64,000 bases of DNA, taken from assembly GCF_005222915.1 (NCBI RefSeq), contig NZ_STFX01000023.1, positions 1 through 64,000 on the forward strand, in the 5' to 3' direction. This DNA is from Rhizobium sp. FKL33 (lineage in GTDB: Bacteria > Pseudomonadota > Alphaproteobacteria > Rhizobiales > Rhizobiaceae). The translations under genes and the position numbers were made by a program. Numbering within the stretch: the stretch's first letter is position 1; each line of letters starts with the position of its first letter. Under the pieces are notes generated by a model that was given only the letters and a program-made list of their open reading frames with translations, did not search any database and had not been told where the DNA came from. This document shows, piece after piece, positions 26,899 through 36,719 of this stretch.

Positions 26899-27378
26899 AT
26901 GACCGACACAGAACTGGAAAATACGGCGCCATTTTGGAAGACCAAGACGCTGCGCCAAATGACCGATACGGAATGGGAAAGCCTGTGCGACGGCTGCGGC
27001 CGCTGCTGTCTCAACAAGGTGGAGTTCGAAGACACCGGCGAGATCGTCTTCACCAATATCCGCTGCAAGATGCTCGATCCGCATAGCTGTCGTTGCATGG
27101 ATTACGTCAATCGCCAGAGCCATGTGCCCGATTGCATCCGGCTGACCATCGAGGAAGTCGAAACCCTCACCTGGCTGCCCCCCACCTGCGGCTACCGCAT
27201 CGTGAAAGAAGGCCGCGACCTCCCCTGGTGGCACCCCCTCATCTCCGGCGACCCCGACACCGTCCACGCCGCCGGCGTCTCCGTCCGCGACCGCACCGTC
27301 AACGAGGAGGAGGTCGACTGGGAGGATTACGAGGAGCACGAAGTGGACTGGCCGATGCAGGATGTGGAGGGGACGTGA
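26899..27378 (+). CDS. ycgN: YcgN / UPF0260 cysteine-cluster protein
   Basis: 159 residues. The family cysteine cluster is [10 protein letters not shown] near the start, followed by [20 protein letters not shown] and a further Cys in VPDCIRLT; the zinc- or iron-sulphur-binding role is inferred from these eight or so cysteines. [20 protein letters not shown] and LISGDP complete the family core. The acidic tail ([18 protein letters not shown]) is typical. The ATG at 26899 was chosen by homology ([20 protein letters not shown]); a longer frame overlaps the PBP gene. Function is not established. Confidence 0.9.
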   Translation: MTDTELENTAPFWKTKTLRQMTDTEWESLCDGCGRCCLNKVEFEDTGEIVFTNIRCKMLDPHSCRCMDYVNRQSHVPDCIRLTIEEVETLTWLPPTCGYRIVKEGRDLPWWHPLISGDPDTVHAAGVSVRDRTVNEEEVDWEDYEEHEVDWPMQDVEGT

Positions 27379-27604
27379 TCAAACATCCTCCACACATTGA
27401 AGAGTGATACAAAACCCGAAATATATACCCTTCCAAACCAGGTATTTGCCTGCATATTTATTTTTATTTTTTTCGTGAATTTAACTGCGGGATTTCTAAT
27501 AGAACGATAGGACTCTCGTATCCATTTGCGCTATGTCACAGAACCAACATTGACCTTTCCGCCAAATTGTTAATAGTTTCCTAATCGCTTTTCAGGAGAT
27601 GATT

Positions 27605-30232
27605 ATGGCAACACCAGAAATTTCCGTGTCACGCGTCGATTCAACAGAACTCTACGGCGAGTATGTGACATTCCAGATCAGCCTGTCCGAAGCCTCCGAC
27701 GAGGAGGTGACGATGCGTTTTCGCAGCATCGAAGGCACGGCGACAGGCGATGATTTCAGCAACGGATTGGAAAGCGGAACCGTCGCCATCGCTGCCGGCG
27801 AGACGACCGGACTGGTGTCGCTGCGGATGTACAGCGACAGCACCGACGAAGTCGACGAGTCGATCTGGCTGGAGTTGTTCAACGCGCAGAACGCGATATT
27901 TTCGGGCGGCGAAGCAACGCTTCGCACCCTCGGCGTCATTCGCGACAACGACGGCAGCGGCTCCAATCTCAGCCTCTTCGTCTCCAGCCCCACATTCGTG
28001 GAAGGCGATAGCGGCTCGAAGACAGCGGTGTTCGAGGTCCATCTGTCGCAGCCCTATGGCAGCGACCTGAGTTTCAGCTACACCACAGTGGACGGAACGG
28101 CCAAAGCCGGTTCCGATTACACGGCAGAGACCGGCACCGTCACTTTCCTCGCCGGGCAGACGGTCGCGTCGGTCGAGATCGAGGTGAAGGGCGACAAGAC
28201 GATAGAGGCGAGCGAGTTCTTCTCCCTCGTCGTCACCCCGACCAGCGACATCGCCAGTGGCACGGCGGGCTCCACCGGCATCGCCGCGATCCACGACAAT
28301 GACACGGGCGCCGCCGGCGCGCCGGAAATTTCCGTGTCACGCGTTGATGCGACCGAGCTCTACGGCGAATATGTCACCTTCCAGATCAGTTTGTCCGAAG
28401 CCTCCGACGAGGAGGTGACGATGGATTTCCGCAGCATGGAAGGCACGGCGACCGCCGCCGACTTCAGCAATGGCATGGAAAGTGGAACCGTCACCATCGC
28501 AGCCGGCGAGACAACCGGACTGGTGTCCTTTCGGATATATAGCGAAAGCGAAGACGAAGTCGACGAATCCGTCTGGCTGGAGCTCACAAATGCGCAAAAC
28601 GCCGTGTTCGCCGGCGGAGACACCAGCCTCCGCGCCCTCGGCGTCGTGCGCGACAATGACGGCAGCGGCTCCAATCTCAGCCTCTTCGTCTCCAGCCCCA
28701 CATTCGTCGAGGGCAACAACGGTAAGAAGGCGGCCGTGTTCGAGGTCCATCTGTCGCGACCTTACGCCAGCGATTTGAGTTTCAGCTACACCACCGTCGA
28801 CGGAACTGCGACATCCGGATCGGATTACACGGCCGAAACCGGAACCGTCACCTTCCTCGCCGGGCAGACCGTCGCGTCGGTGGAAGTCGACGTCAAGGGC
28901 GACAAGACCATCGAGGCGGGCGAATTTTTCTCGCTCGTCGTCACGCCGACCAGCGAGATCAAGAACGATGCGACCGCGTCGACCGGCATCGCCACGATCC
29001 TCGACAACGACACCGGAGGGGCGGACACGCCGGAAATCTCCGTCAGCCGCGTGGATGCGAACGAGCTCTACGGCGAATACGTCACGTTCCGCATGTCTCT
29101 GTCTGAAGCCGCCGACGAAGATGTCACGATGAATTTTCGCGGCATCGAAGGCACGGCGACCGCCGGAGACTTCAGCGACAGCCTGCAAACGGGAACAGTT
29201 ACGATCGAGGCGGGAGACACCACCGGATTTGTGTCCTTCCGGATGTATAGCGACAGCGAAGACGAAGTTGACGAGTCCGTCTGGCTGGAGCTTTCAAACG
29301 CCAAGAACGCCGTGTTCGCGGGCGGGGAAACCAGCCTCCGCGCCCTCGGGGTCGTGCGCGACGATGACGGCAGCGGCTCCAATCTCGCTTTGTTCGTCTC
29401 CAGCCCCACCCTCAAGGAAGGCAATAGCGGCGTCACCAAGGCAGTCTTCGAAGTGCATCTGTCGCGGCCCTATGACGACGACCTGAGCTTCAGCTACAAA
29501 ACGGCGGATGGAACCGCGAAAGCCGGTTCGGATTACATAGCCGAGACGGGCAAGGTCAAGTTCCTCGCCGGCCAGACGATCGCCACGGTGGAAATCGACG
29601 TCAAGGGCGACAGCGCGGTCGAGAAGAACGAAAACTTCTCGCTCGTCATCACCCCGACCAGCGAAGTCAAGAACGGCTCGCCCGCCCATGTCGGCACGGC
29701 GACGATCCGCAATGACGACACCATTCACCAGACGATCTACGGAACCGCGCGCAACGACACGCTCTACGGCTATGACGGCAACGACAAGCTCTATGGCCGC
29801 GCCGGCAACGATCTGCTCGACGGCGGCGCCGGCGCCGACAAGCTCTATGGCGAAGCCGGGGCGGACAGGATTTATGGCGGAGCCGGAGCCGACAAGCTGA
29901 ACGGCGGCGACGGCAAGGACATCTTCCTTTTCAAATCCGCCAAAGACTCCACGGTCGCCGCCTCAGGCCGGGATTCGATCCTCGACTTCAACCGGAGAGA
30001 GGGCGACCGCATCGACGTCTCGGACATCGACGCCAACTCGAAAACCAAAACCGACGACGACTTCAGTTTCATCGGCGCGAAGGATTTTGCGAAGACGGCG
30101 GGCGAATTGCGCGTCGAGAAAAAGTCCGGCGACGCCTACGTCTATGGCGATGTCAACGGCGATGGAAAGGCGGATTTCTCATTGCATATCGATGGCGCCG
30201 CCAGCGTCGAAAAGGCATTTTTCATCCTATAA
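27605..30232 (+). CDS. Calx-beta / RTX secreted protein with threefold internal repeat
   Basis: 875 residues. Three units of about 236 residues, each a pair of Calx-beta-like domains (first with VTFQISLSEASDEEVTM and FSNGLESGTVAIAAGETTG, second with LSFSYTTVDGTAKAGSDYTA), are followed by RTX nonapeptides (YGYDGNDKLYGRAGNDLLDG and followers) and an M10_C-like end with ADFSLHIDGAASVEKAFFIL. Calcium-dependent surface or extracellular protein exported by type I secretion; no Sec signal. The start is the ATG at 27605 with AGGAG six bases upstream; the ATG at 27599 overlaps that site. The AT-rich 27379-27604 gap holds TTAA-N7-CTAA at 27570-27584, a CtrA-like pattern with one mismatch (weak). Confidence 0.88.
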   Translation: MATPEISVSRVDSTELYGEYVTFQISLSEASDEEVTMRFRSIEGTATGDDFSNGLESGTVAIAAGETTGLVSLRMYSDSTDEVDESIWLELFNAQNAIFSGGEATLRTLGVIRDNDGSGSNLSLFVSSPTFVEGDSGSKTAVFEVHLSQPYGSDLSFSYTTVDGTAKAGSDYTAETGTVTFLAGQTVASVEIEVKGDKTIEASEFFSLVVTPTSDIASGTAGSTGIAAIHDNDTGAAGAPEISVSRVDATELYGEYVTFQISLSEASDEEVTMDFRSMEGTATAADFSNGMESGTVTIAAGETTGLVSFRIYSESEDEVDESVWLELTNAQNAVFAGGDTSLRALGVVRDNDGSGSNLSLFVSSPTFVEGNNGKKAAVFEVHLSRPYASDLSFSYTTVDGTATSGSDYTAETGTVTFLAGQTVASVEVDVKGDKTIEAGEFFSLVVTPTSEIKNDATASTGIATILDNDTGGADTPEISVSRVDANELYGEYVTFRMSLSEAADEDVTMNFRGIEGTATAGDFSDSLQTGTVTIEAGDTTGFVSFRMYSDSEDEVDESVWLELSNAKNAVFAGGETSLRALGVVRDDDGSGSNLALFVSSPTLKEGNSGVTKAVFEVHLSRPYDDDLSFSYKTADGTAKAGSDYIAETGKVKFLAGQTIATVEIDVKGDSAVEKNENFSLVITPTSEVKNGSPAHVGTATIRNDDTIHQTIYGTARNDTLYGYDGNDKLYGRAGNDLLDGGAGADKLYGEAGADRIYGGAGADKLNGGDGKDIFLFKSAKDSTVAASGRDSILDFNRREGDRIDVSDIDANSKTKTDDDFSFIGAKDFAKTAGELRVEKKSGDAYVYGDVNGDGKADFSLHIDGAASVEKAFFIL
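27608..29733 (+). repeat. three tandem coding repeats of about 708 bases
   Basis: Unit starts are near 27611, 28319 and 29027, each at the GAAATTTCCGT-type codons for PEISVSRVD. The second unit is closest to the first in most blocks and the third is more diverged. The nearly identical DNA argues for recent tandem duplication with ongoing homogenisation; expect copy-number variation between strains. Confidence 0.85.
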
Positions 30233-30267
30233 CGGTGGGGGCTTTACCCGCCCTTCTCCGCCGTCCT

Positions 30268-30355
30268 GCTCGGGCCTGTCCCGAGCATCTGCAACGTGTT
30301 GATATTGCTCGGTGTCGAGGATCTTCGGCACAAGACCGAGGATGACGTCGAGCAA
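30268..30355. repeat. REP-like inverted repeats between two RTX genes
   Basis: GCTCGGGCCTGTCCCGAGC at 30268-30286 is a 7-base-pair hairpin with a 5-base loop. A second, imperfect copy of the same class follows at about 30313-30355 (GAGGATCTTCGGCACAAGAC, then CGAGGATGACG). They lie between convergent genes ending at 30232 and 30365 and could also act as transcription barriers. Confidence 0.55.
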
Positions 30356-30364
30356 GGGGCCCCC

Positions 30365-31531
30365 TCACACCAACCACTCCCCCGCCGCCCTGTCGCTCGC
30401 CGTAAAATCCCCCGTCGCCAGATCCACCACGCCGTCGTCAAACACCGCCAGTTCCACGCTTTTCAGCGTGTCGCGCCCCTCGCCGCCGCCGGAGATCACG
30501 AGAGTATCGAGGTCGATCACATAGTCGTCATGGTCGCCGGAATAGAGCGCGCGGTCGCGGCCGGCGCCGCCGATCAGCGTGTCGGCGCCGGCGCCGCCTT
30601 CGAGACGGTCATTGCCGGCGCGGCCTTCGAGCGTGTTGCGCCCGCCATTGCCGGTCAGGATATCGGCGAAGGCGGAGCCGATCAGGCCTTCGATCGCGCT
30701 GTAGCGGTCGCCCTTGGCTTCGCCGGAATTGTGCGCGGCGTCGGAGAGATCGGCGGTCACGCCCTTGGCGGCCAGTTTGTAGCTCGCATAATCGAAGCCG
30801 TCGCCGCCGAACAGCCTGTCGGCGCCGAGCCCGCCCGCCAGCCGGTCGGCCCCCTTGCCGCCCAGGAGCTGGTCGGCGCCCTTGAGGCCGTAGATGAAGT
30901 CGTCGCCGGCGCCGGTCTTCAGCACGTTTGCCGCGTCGCTGCCGATCACCAGGTCGCGATAGGCCTTGGTGATCTTGCCGCCGTCGGTCGTGTCGTAGTC
31001 ATCGGGCAGATCGCTCCATTTGTGCACCCAGGCATTGTCGATGCGCTGGCCGTCGGTATAGCTCACGCCCTCCTTGATGATCTTGCCCGAGGCGTCATAG
31101 GCCATATAGGCGAGCTGCTGGGTATAGCCGGCCTGGGCGTAGATCGTGTTGACGAAGGCCTGGTTGTCGCCGGCCGGGCTCTGGATGGTCCAGTTGTCCT
31201 CATAGCCTTCGAGCGCATGGCCGAGTTCGTGGATGATGGCGGTGAAAGGCGTATCCTTGACGGCGTTTCCATGCCTGTCGACGTAATGGGCGTGGTCCAG
31301 CTCGCGCATGTCGATATAGATATCGCCGGAATTGAGATAGGCGCTGAAATCGCCTTCGGAATAATGGACCGTGATGTCCTCGCCCTTGGTCGTCACCCAG
31401 TTTTCCAGCATGTCGCGGCCGATCGACGATTCCCGCCAGGCCTCTCTGATCACCGCGACAATGGCCTTCTCGTCGGCGTCGGAAAAGGCGGCGTCGATCT
31501 TCACGGCGGCAAGGACTGACTTCAGCGACAT
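30365..31531 (-). CDS. RTX protein with HExxH metalloprotease-like N-terminal domain
   Basis: 388 residues. The N-terminal half has a zinc-protease motif, AIIHELGHALEGYED (His101-Glu-x-x-His105), preceded by GDIYIDMRELDHAH. RTX nonapeptides follow from about residue 205 (GAGDDFIYGLKGADQLLGGK and on). The C-terminus ends DFTASDRAAGEWLV. Probably a type I secreted, calcium-binding peptidase. The HExxH hints at catalysis but the third zinc ligand cannot be fixed by eye (Glu111 or a later residue). The ATG at 31531 has GGAGA seven bases upstream. Confidence 0.85.
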   Translation of the reverse strand: MSLKSVLAAVKIDAAFSDADEKAIVAVIREAWRESSIGRDMLENWVTTKGEDITVHYSEGDFSAYLNSGDIYIDMRELDHAHYVDRHGNAVKDTPFTAIIHELGHALEGYEDNWTIQSPAGDNQAFVNTIYAQAGYTQQLAYMAYDASGKIIKEGVSYTDGQRIDNAWVHKWSDLPDDYDTTDGGKITKAYRDLVIGSDAANVLKTGAGDDFIYGLKGADQLLGGKGADRLAGGLGADRLFGGDGFDYASYKLAAKGVTADLSDAAHNSGEAKGDRYSAIEGLIGSAFADILTGNGGRNTLEGRAGNDRLEGGAGADTLIGGAGRDRALYSGDHDDYVIDLDTLVISGGGEGRDTLKSVELAVFDDGVVDLATGDFTASDRAAGEWLV

Positions 31532-31735
31532 GCGATGTTCTCCGGTCCGGCGGCCGGCGCGGCCGCGTCTGGATGGGAGACTATGGCGCCGTCTCCGTTA
31601 CCGTCAATGCGGCTCCGGCGCCGCAAAACTATTGAGAAGCAGGCGCTTTCGACATACTGCGTCGCACTCTCCGACAGTTTCGCGAAAGTTTGCCCCCATA
31701 GGCTGGGACCAAGGTTTGCTTAGTGGGGATTCTGC

Positions 31736-32794
31736 ATGGATAATCTGGCGCGCAAGGAAGATGTGGATCAGCGGATCCGGCAGACGATGGCGGATATCGC
31801 CCGCATCGGCGAGCGCAAGCGGCTGATGGAGGTCGCCGACAGCCTGGTCTATTCCATGCCGCCCGAGCGGGGCGTGGAAATGGCGGGGCTGATGAGCTAC
31901 GCCAATCCCTTTTACCTGCCCGAGATGCCCGATGACGCCGCCGAGCGCATCGCCATTCATCTCGCCACGCTGGCCGAATACGCCATGCGCGCCAAATTGA
32001 CGGCCAACCGCTCCGGCAAGCGCAATATTCTCTTGGCCTGCGCGCCGAAATCGGCGTCCACCTTCATCCAGGGCGCCCTGCGCGCGGCGCTCGACCTGCC
32101 CACCGCCAGCCTGTTCACCGCCACCACCGATCCGATGTCTGGTTCTGCGCTCGGCGCCAATCTGCGCGAGCAGGAGCCGGACGAACTGGCGCTGTTGCGC
32201 GCCGGCCTCAATGGCCGCGGCTACGTCACCCAGCATCACGCCCGCTGCTCGCCCTATCTGGCGCGACTGATGGAAACCTATCGCATCCGCCCGATCGTCA
32301 CCTATCGCAACATCTTCGACACGCTGGTGTCGATGGACGACATGGTGATCGAATGGCGCAAGGGCCTGCCGTCGACGGTCAGCAATTTCTTCAACGACGC
32401 CATGCCGCAGAATTACCATCTCCGCGACCGGGAAGCGCGGCTGATGATGCTGGCGCGCCGTTGGGCGCCCTGGCTGACGCAATTCTATGTCAGCTGGCGC
32501 AAAAGCGAGGCGATGGGCTTCGTCGAGCCGCTATGGATCAGCTATGACGCCGATTTCCTCGGCGACAAATCGGCGCTCGCCGCCCGCATCGTCGACTATG
32601 TCGGCGCATCCGGCGACGCGGCGCTGCGCCTGACCGCCGCCTTCGAAGACCGCTCCGACGCCTCCGCCAAGCGCCTCAACAAGGGCGTGGCCGGCCGCGG
32701 CCGCGACATTCCCGACGCTGTCCGCGCCCATGTTCTGGCGGTCGCATCCGCCTATGCCGACGATGTCGATCTCGCGCCGCTGGTCGGCGGCTGA
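31736..32794 (+). CDS. sulfotransferase-fold protein, intact PAPS motifs
   Basis: 352 residues. The 5'-phosphosulfate-binding loop is ACAPKSASTFIQGAL (residues about 101-115, with Lys-Ser and Ser-Thr), and the 3'-phosphate site is TYRNIFDTLVSMDDM (189-203, Arg and Ser conserved). An N-terminal helical region of about 90 residues precedes them. It would transfer sulfate from PAPS to an unknown acceptor. The ATG at 31736 has GGGGA upstream. It is followed 26 bases later by a paralogue; the two are probably one transcript. Confidence 0.78.
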   Translation: MDNLARKEDVDQRIRQTMADIARIGERKRLMEVADSLVYSMPPERGVEMAGLMSYANPFYLPEMPDDAAERIAIHLATLAEYAMRAKLTANRSGKRNILLACAPKSASTFIQGALRAALDLPTASLFTATTDPMSGSALGANLREQEPDELALLRAGLNGRGYVTQHHARCSPYLARLMETYRIRPIVTYRNIFDTLVSMDDMVIEWRKGLPSTVSNFFNDAMPQNYHLRDREARLMMLARRWAPWLTQFYVSWRKSEAMGFVEPLWISYDADFLGDKSALAARIVDYVGASGDAALRLTAAFEDRSDASAKRLNKGVAGRGRDIPDAVRAHVLAVASAYADDVDLAPLVGG

Positions 32795-32820
32795 GCTGAA
32801 CCCGTTTCGAGGATAAACGC

Positions 32821-33885
32821 ATGCACGCACACGCCGCCAATGATGTCGAGAGCCAGATCCGGCCGATGATGACCTGGATGTCGCGCAATCCCAATGGCCG
32901 GGAAATGCTCGACGTCGGCAACGAATTCATCCTGCGCTTTCCGCCGCAGCGGGCGCTGGCCGTCGCCACCGCCATGAGCCTCGCCAATCCGTTCTTCCTG
33001 CCGAAAGTGCCGGATCAGGCCGCCAACGATCTCGCCGTGCCGCTCGAGGATTTCGCCGAAATCATCATGCGCGCCAAGCTGACGGCCCAGAAGGCGCGGC
33101 AGAGCAATGTGCTGATCGCGGCGGCGCCCTTTTCCGGCGCCGACCTCATCCTGAGCGCGCTCACCCGCGCCGCCGGTCTACCCGAAGCCTGCCTCTACGC
33201 CACCACGCTCGATGGTCAGGCGGCAACGCTGCAGGGCGCGGAACTGCGCGAACAGGAGCTCGACGAACTGGCGCTGATCCAGAACGGCCTCAACATGCGC
33301 GGCTATGCCGCCTCGCATGCGGTGCGCTGCACGCCGTACATGTCCCGGCTGATGTCCACTTACGGCGTCAAGCCGATCGTCACCAGCCGCGCCATCGCCG
33401 ATACGATCGCCGCGCTCGACGAGGCGGCTCTCGCCGCCCGCACGGCGCATGACGGTCTCTATCCCGCCTATTTCACCGACGGCCTGCCGGGAAATTTCCA
33501 CCAGCTCACGCGCGACGAGCGGCTGACGCTTCTCGCCTATCGCTGGACGCCCTGGCTTGTGCAGTTCTTCGTCAGCTGGCAGACCTGCGCCCGCGAAGGT
33601 TTGGCGCAGCCGCTGTTCCTCGGCTATGAGGAAGACATGCATGGCGATCTCGATCTGCTTGCCGCCCGCATCGCCGATTTCGTCGGCTATGAGGTCGCCG
33701 ACATCGAAAAGGTGGCGATCGTCTTCGCCGACACCGAAAATCCCGCCGCCGCGCGCCTGAAGACCGACCTTGTCGGCCGCGGCGCCGATCTGCCGGCCGC
33801 GGCGCGCGACTTCATTCAGGCCTCGATCGACGATTTCCGCAACGATGTCGATCTGACGCCGCTGGTGGGCGCAGCGCTCGCCTGA
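32821..33885 (+). CDS. sulfotransferase-like paralogue with degenerate motifs
   Basis: 354 residues, collinear with the upstream protein over its full length (shared LANPFFLPKVPDQAAN, AKLTA, ELREQELDELALI, DDFRNDVDLTPLVG). The PAPS loop equivalent is APFSGADLI: the catalytic Lys is Phe and the Ser-Thr is lost. The 3'-site equivalent is TSRAIADTIAA, lacking the Tyr-Arg-Asn signature. So it should not bind PAPS normally; it may be a regulator or partner of the first protein. ATG at 32821 with GAGGA seven bases upstream. Confidence 0.75.
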   Translation: MHAHAANDVESQIRPMMTWMSRNPNGREMLDVGNEFILRFPPQRALAVATAMSLANPFFLPKVPDQAANDLAVPLEDFAEIIMRAKLTAQKARQSNVLIAAAPFSGADLILSALTRAAGLPEACLYATTLDGQAATLQGAELREQELDELALIQNGLNMRGYAASHAVRCTPYMSRLMSTYGVKPIVTSRAIADTIAALDEAALAARTAHDGLYPAYFTDGLPGNFHQLTRDERLTLLAYRWTPWLVQFFVSWQTCAREGLAQPLFLGYEEDMHGDLDLLAARIADFVGYEVADIEKVAIVFADTENPAAARLKTDLVGRGADLPAAARDFIQASIDDFRNDVDLTPLVGAALA

Positions 33886-33913
33886 TTTGATCCAGAACAT
33901 TGCTTTTGTCGCC

Positions 33914-33940
33914 TCGGGGCCTTCCTATGGGAGGCCCCGA
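33914..33940 (+). terminator. hairpin downstream of the sulfotransferase pair
   Basis: TCGGGGCCT pairs with AGGCCCCGA (nine base pairs, nine-base loop). A U-tract is absent, so it is a weak rho-independent terminator or an attenuator between this pair and the LysE gene 24 bases further on. Confidence 0.5.
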
Positions 33941-33963
33941 CGTCGTTTCAGGAGTTATCGCCC

Positions 33964-34575
33964 TTGCCCGACCTGCCGCATGGCTTTGCCGCCTTCCTTC
34001 TCGCCAGCCTGCTGATAGAGCTGACGCCCGGGCCGAACATGACCTGGCTCGCGATCCTGACGCTTGCGGAGGGACGTCTGCGCGGGCTGATGGCGGTGGC
34101 GGGCGTCGGGCTGGGGCTCGCGCTGCTGGGCGCGCTCGGCGCGCTCGGCGTCTCCGAGATCGTGCAATCCTCGCGGCTGGCCTATGAGATCCTGCGCTGG
34201 GCCGGCGCGGCGTTCCTGGTCTATCTCGCCTGGGAAGGCTGGCGCGGCGGCGAGAAGGAGGAAGGCGGCGGCGAGCGCCGCGCCTTCATGCGCGGCTTCA
34301 TCGCCAATCTCCTCAATCCCAAGGCGGCGGTGTTCTACATCGCCGTCCTGCCGGGCTTCATCACCCCCGATCACGACGTCGCCGCCCAGACCTGGACGCT
34401 GACGGCGGCCTATGTCGTGGTGGCGACGTCTGTGCATGCCGGCATCGTGATGCTGGCCTCGGTGCTGCAGCCATTCTTGATGCAGCCGCGCCGGGCCGAG
34501 ATCGTCCGCAAGATCCTGTCTGCCGGCCTGTTCGGCGTCGCCGTCTGGTTCATCCTGACCAGCAGCCGCGCCTGA
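33964..34575 (+). CDS. LysE-family amino-acid/homoserine-lactone exporter
   Basis: 203 residues with six hydrophobic segments and the LysE hallmark ELTPGPNMTWLAILTLAEG near the start, then GVGLGLALLGALGALGVSE and FIANLLNPKAAVFYIAVLP. Inner-membrane exporter; substrate unknown. The start is a TTG at 33964 with AGGAG nine bases upstream. Its stop lies five bases from that of the convergent DoxX gene. Confidence 0.88.
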   Translation: MPDLPHGFAAFLLASLLIELTPGPNMTWLAILTLAEGRLRGLMAVAGVGLGLALLGALGALGVSEIVQSSRLAYEILRWAGAAFLVYLAWEGWRGGEKEEGGGERRAFMRGFIANLLNPKAAVFYIAVLPGFITPDHDVAAQTWTLTAAYVVVATSVHAGIVMLASVLQPFLMQPRRAEIVRKILSAGLFGVAVWFILTSSRA

Positions 34576-34580
34576 CGACG

Positions 34581-35045
34581 TCACATCGCGGCGGCGGGGG
34601 CGCGGCGGGAAAACAGCCAGTGATCGAGCGACACCGGTCCCGGGCCGCGCAGGACGATCAGCAGCAGGCAGGCCGCCCAGGTTCCATGCGTCGGCCAGGC
34701 GCCGGGATAGACGAAGGTCTGGATCACCAGCGTCATGCCGAGAAGCGCGAGCGCCGCAAAGCGCGTGCCCAGCCCCAGCACCAGAAGCACCGGGAAGAAA
34801 TGTTCGGCGAAAGCGGCCATATGCGCGGCGAGCCAGGGATCGATCAGCGGCAGCTTGTATTCGTTTTCGAACAGATAGACGGCGCTGTCGGTGACCATGA
34901 AGCCGTCGACCTTGGTCTGGCCAGACTGCCAGAACACGGCGGCGATGGACAGGCGCGCGATCAGGGAGACAGGCCAGAGCGGCGCAGCCTCCGCCAGCCG
35001 CAAAGCGCGATCATAGAGAGACAGGGCGGATGCGGTCAGGCTCAT
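34581..35045 (-). CDS. bufD1: DoxX-type membrane protein (bufferin operon, BufD-like)
   Basis: 154 residues, four hydrophobic segments ([19 protein letters not shown] and others), DoxX family. In bufferin operons a DoxX protein is the last gene and is thought to act in the inner membrane on oxidation state or assembly; the role is not proven. The ATG at 35045 overlaps the bufC stop (ATGA), supporting operon membership. Confidence 0.85.
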   Translation of the reverse strand: MSLTASALSLYDRALRLAEAAPLWPVSLIARLSIAAVFWQSGQTKVDGFMVTDSAVYLFENEYKLPLIDPWLAAHMAAFAEHFFPVLLVLGLGTRFAALALLGMTLVIQTFVYPGAWPTHGTWAACLLLIVLRGPGPVSLDHWLFSRRAPAAAM

Positions 35046-35806
35046 GGCTGTGGCTCCAGTGGTTCGAGCGCGGTGAAACATCCGGCCTGGATCAGGCCGG
35101 TCAGATGCAGGGTCAGGTCGAAATCGGCGACGCTTGCAGCGGCCGTCGCATAGGCCGCGCCCAGCGTCGCCCCCTCTGCCAGCGCGCCGACGAACAGCGC
35201 CCCGCCCGGCGGCAACACGCGGGTCTCCACCAGCATATGCGGACGGCAGACCAGCACGTCCTCGCCCCGCCAGTCGGTGATCGGGGCGGGCTCGGCCTCG
35301 CCTGAGTTCATCGCCCAGATGGTTCCGATGGGATGCGGGGACCTGATCACGGCGAGCGAGGGATGGGCGCGAAAGCGGATCTCCGCCAGCCGTTCGGGCA
35401 GGACTGCCGCGAGCGCCTGCGGATCGAGGGGAGCGGCGTCCTCGGCGTGATAGGCGCGCGAGCGGGCGATCTCCAGCCGCGCGACGTCGGCAAGATAAGG
35501 CAGTTCCGCCACCGGTTCGAAACCGGCCAGAAAGTCGGGCAGGTCGTCGCCGTAGTTCAGCAGCAACGGCGAGCGCGGCGGATGGGCCGAGACGAAGACC
35601 TCGGCCATGGCGGCGAAGAAGGCGTCGCCGACCAGTTTTTCCACCACCGGAAAGCGGCTGGCGAGCACGTTTTTGAGCCCGATGGCGACATTGTCGCGGT
35701 AGACGCGGAAGCGCCGGCCCACCGGCCCGCTCCAGGCGCTGAGACCTGCAGGCGGCGTCTCCTCGGGGGCGAGCAATGCTGAGGCGAAACTCTCGTGGAT
35801 CTGCAT
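35042..35806 (-). CDS. bufC1: DUF2063 protein, bufferin maturation partner (BufC-like)
   Basis: 254 residues. The N-terminal DUF2063 domain begins [20 protein letters not shown] and includes [20 protein letters not shown]; the rest is alpha/beta ([27 protein letters not shown]). In related systems this protein pairs with the DUF692 enzyme to bind the precursor peptide. The ATG at 35806 has GAGG five bases upstream (a GTG at 35809 is worse). It is seven bases from bufB and overlaps bufD. Confidence 0.87.
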   Translation of the reverse strand: MQIHESFASALLAPEETPPAGLSAWSGPVGRRFRVYRDNVAIGLKNVLASRFPVVEKLVGDAFFAAMAEVFVSAHPPRSPLLLNYGDDLPDFLAGFEPVAELPYLADVARLEIARSRAYHAEDAAPLDPQALAAVLPERLAEIRFRAHPSLAVIRSPHPIGTIWAMNSGEAEPAPITDWRGEDVLVCRPHMLVETRVLPPGGALFVGALAEGATLGAAYATAAASVADFDLTLHLTGLIQAGCFTALEPLEPQP

Positions 35807-35813
35807 CACCGCC

Positions 35814-36665
35814 TCATGCCGCCCGCGCCCGGGCGCGGTCGAGGATCACGCTCGCGGCCATCGCTTCGGACCTGAGCGTCGCCCAATCCGGCACGTCATT
35901 GTCCCATTCGATCAGCGTCGGCAGCGGCCCGGTCTTCGCGATGGTTTCCCTGTAGAGCGTCCAGACCGGATCTTTCACCGGCGTGTCGTGGCTGTCGATC
36001 AGCAGCGCGGCGCCATGTTCGTCCTCGGTTTCCGAATGGCCCGACAGATGGATCTCGCCGACATGGGCGAGCGGAAAGCAGGCGAGATAGGCGCGCGGAT
36101 CGAGATTGTGATTGGCGGCGGCGACGAAGACATTGTTGATGTCGAGCAGCAGTCCGCAGCCGGTGCGGCGGGCGATTTCCTTGAGGAAATCGGTCTCCTC
36201 GATGTCGCTCGCCTCGAACAGCAGATAGGTGGCGGGATTTTCGAGCAGCATCCGGTGGCCCAATGTGTCCTGCACCTGATCGACATGGCGGACGACGCCG
36301 TCGAGCGTCGCCTGGTTATAGGGCAAGGGCAGGAGATCGTTGTAGAAATTCTCGCCGTGGCTCGACCAGGCCAAATGTTCGGAAAAGCTTTCCGGCTGAT
36401 AGCGGTCGCAGAGAATCTTCAGCCGCGCCAGATGATCGCGATCGAGCGGGTCGGCCCCGCCAATCGACAGGCCGACGCCATGCACCGACAGCGCGTAATC
36501 CTGCCTGAGTTTCGCAAGCCGCGCATGCGGCGGCCCGCCCGCGCCCATATAATTTTCCGCATGCACCTCGAAGAAACCGAGCGGCTGCGGCTCGCGATCG
36601 ATCTCGGAAAAATGCTCCGGCTTGAAGCCGACGCCCGGCCGGGCGGGAAGCAACGTCTGTCGCAT
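35814..36665 (-). CDS. bufB1: DUF692 multinuclear iron enzyme (BufB-like)
   Basis: 283 residues. A TIM-barrel enzyme of the MbnB/TglH type; visible ligand-rich blocks are [70 protein letters not shown] and [11 protein letters not shown]. With BufC it is known in the family to modify cysteines of the precursor to copper-binding heterocycles. The start is the ATG at 36665 with AAGGA nine bases upstream. A 281-base repeat-filled gap separates it from the bufA genes. Confidence 0.9.
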   Translation of the reverse strand: MRQTLLPARPGVGFKPEHFSEIDREPQPLGFFEVHAENYMGAGGPPHARLAKLRQDYALSVHGVGLSIGGADPLDRDHLARLKILCDRYQPESFSEHLAWSSHGENFYNDLLPLPYNQATLDGVVRHVDQVQDTLGHRMLLENPATYLLFEASDIEETDFLKEIARRTGCGLLLDINNVFVAAANHNLDPRAYLACFPLAHVGEIHLSGHSETEDEHGAALLIDSHDTPVKDPVWTLYRETIAKTGPLPTLIEWDNDVPDWATLRSEAMAASVILDRARARAA

Positions 36666-36719
36666 GATCGGGTGTCCTTTGGAGGTGACTGTGTTTGAAT
36701 GGGTTGACGGCGTGCACGG

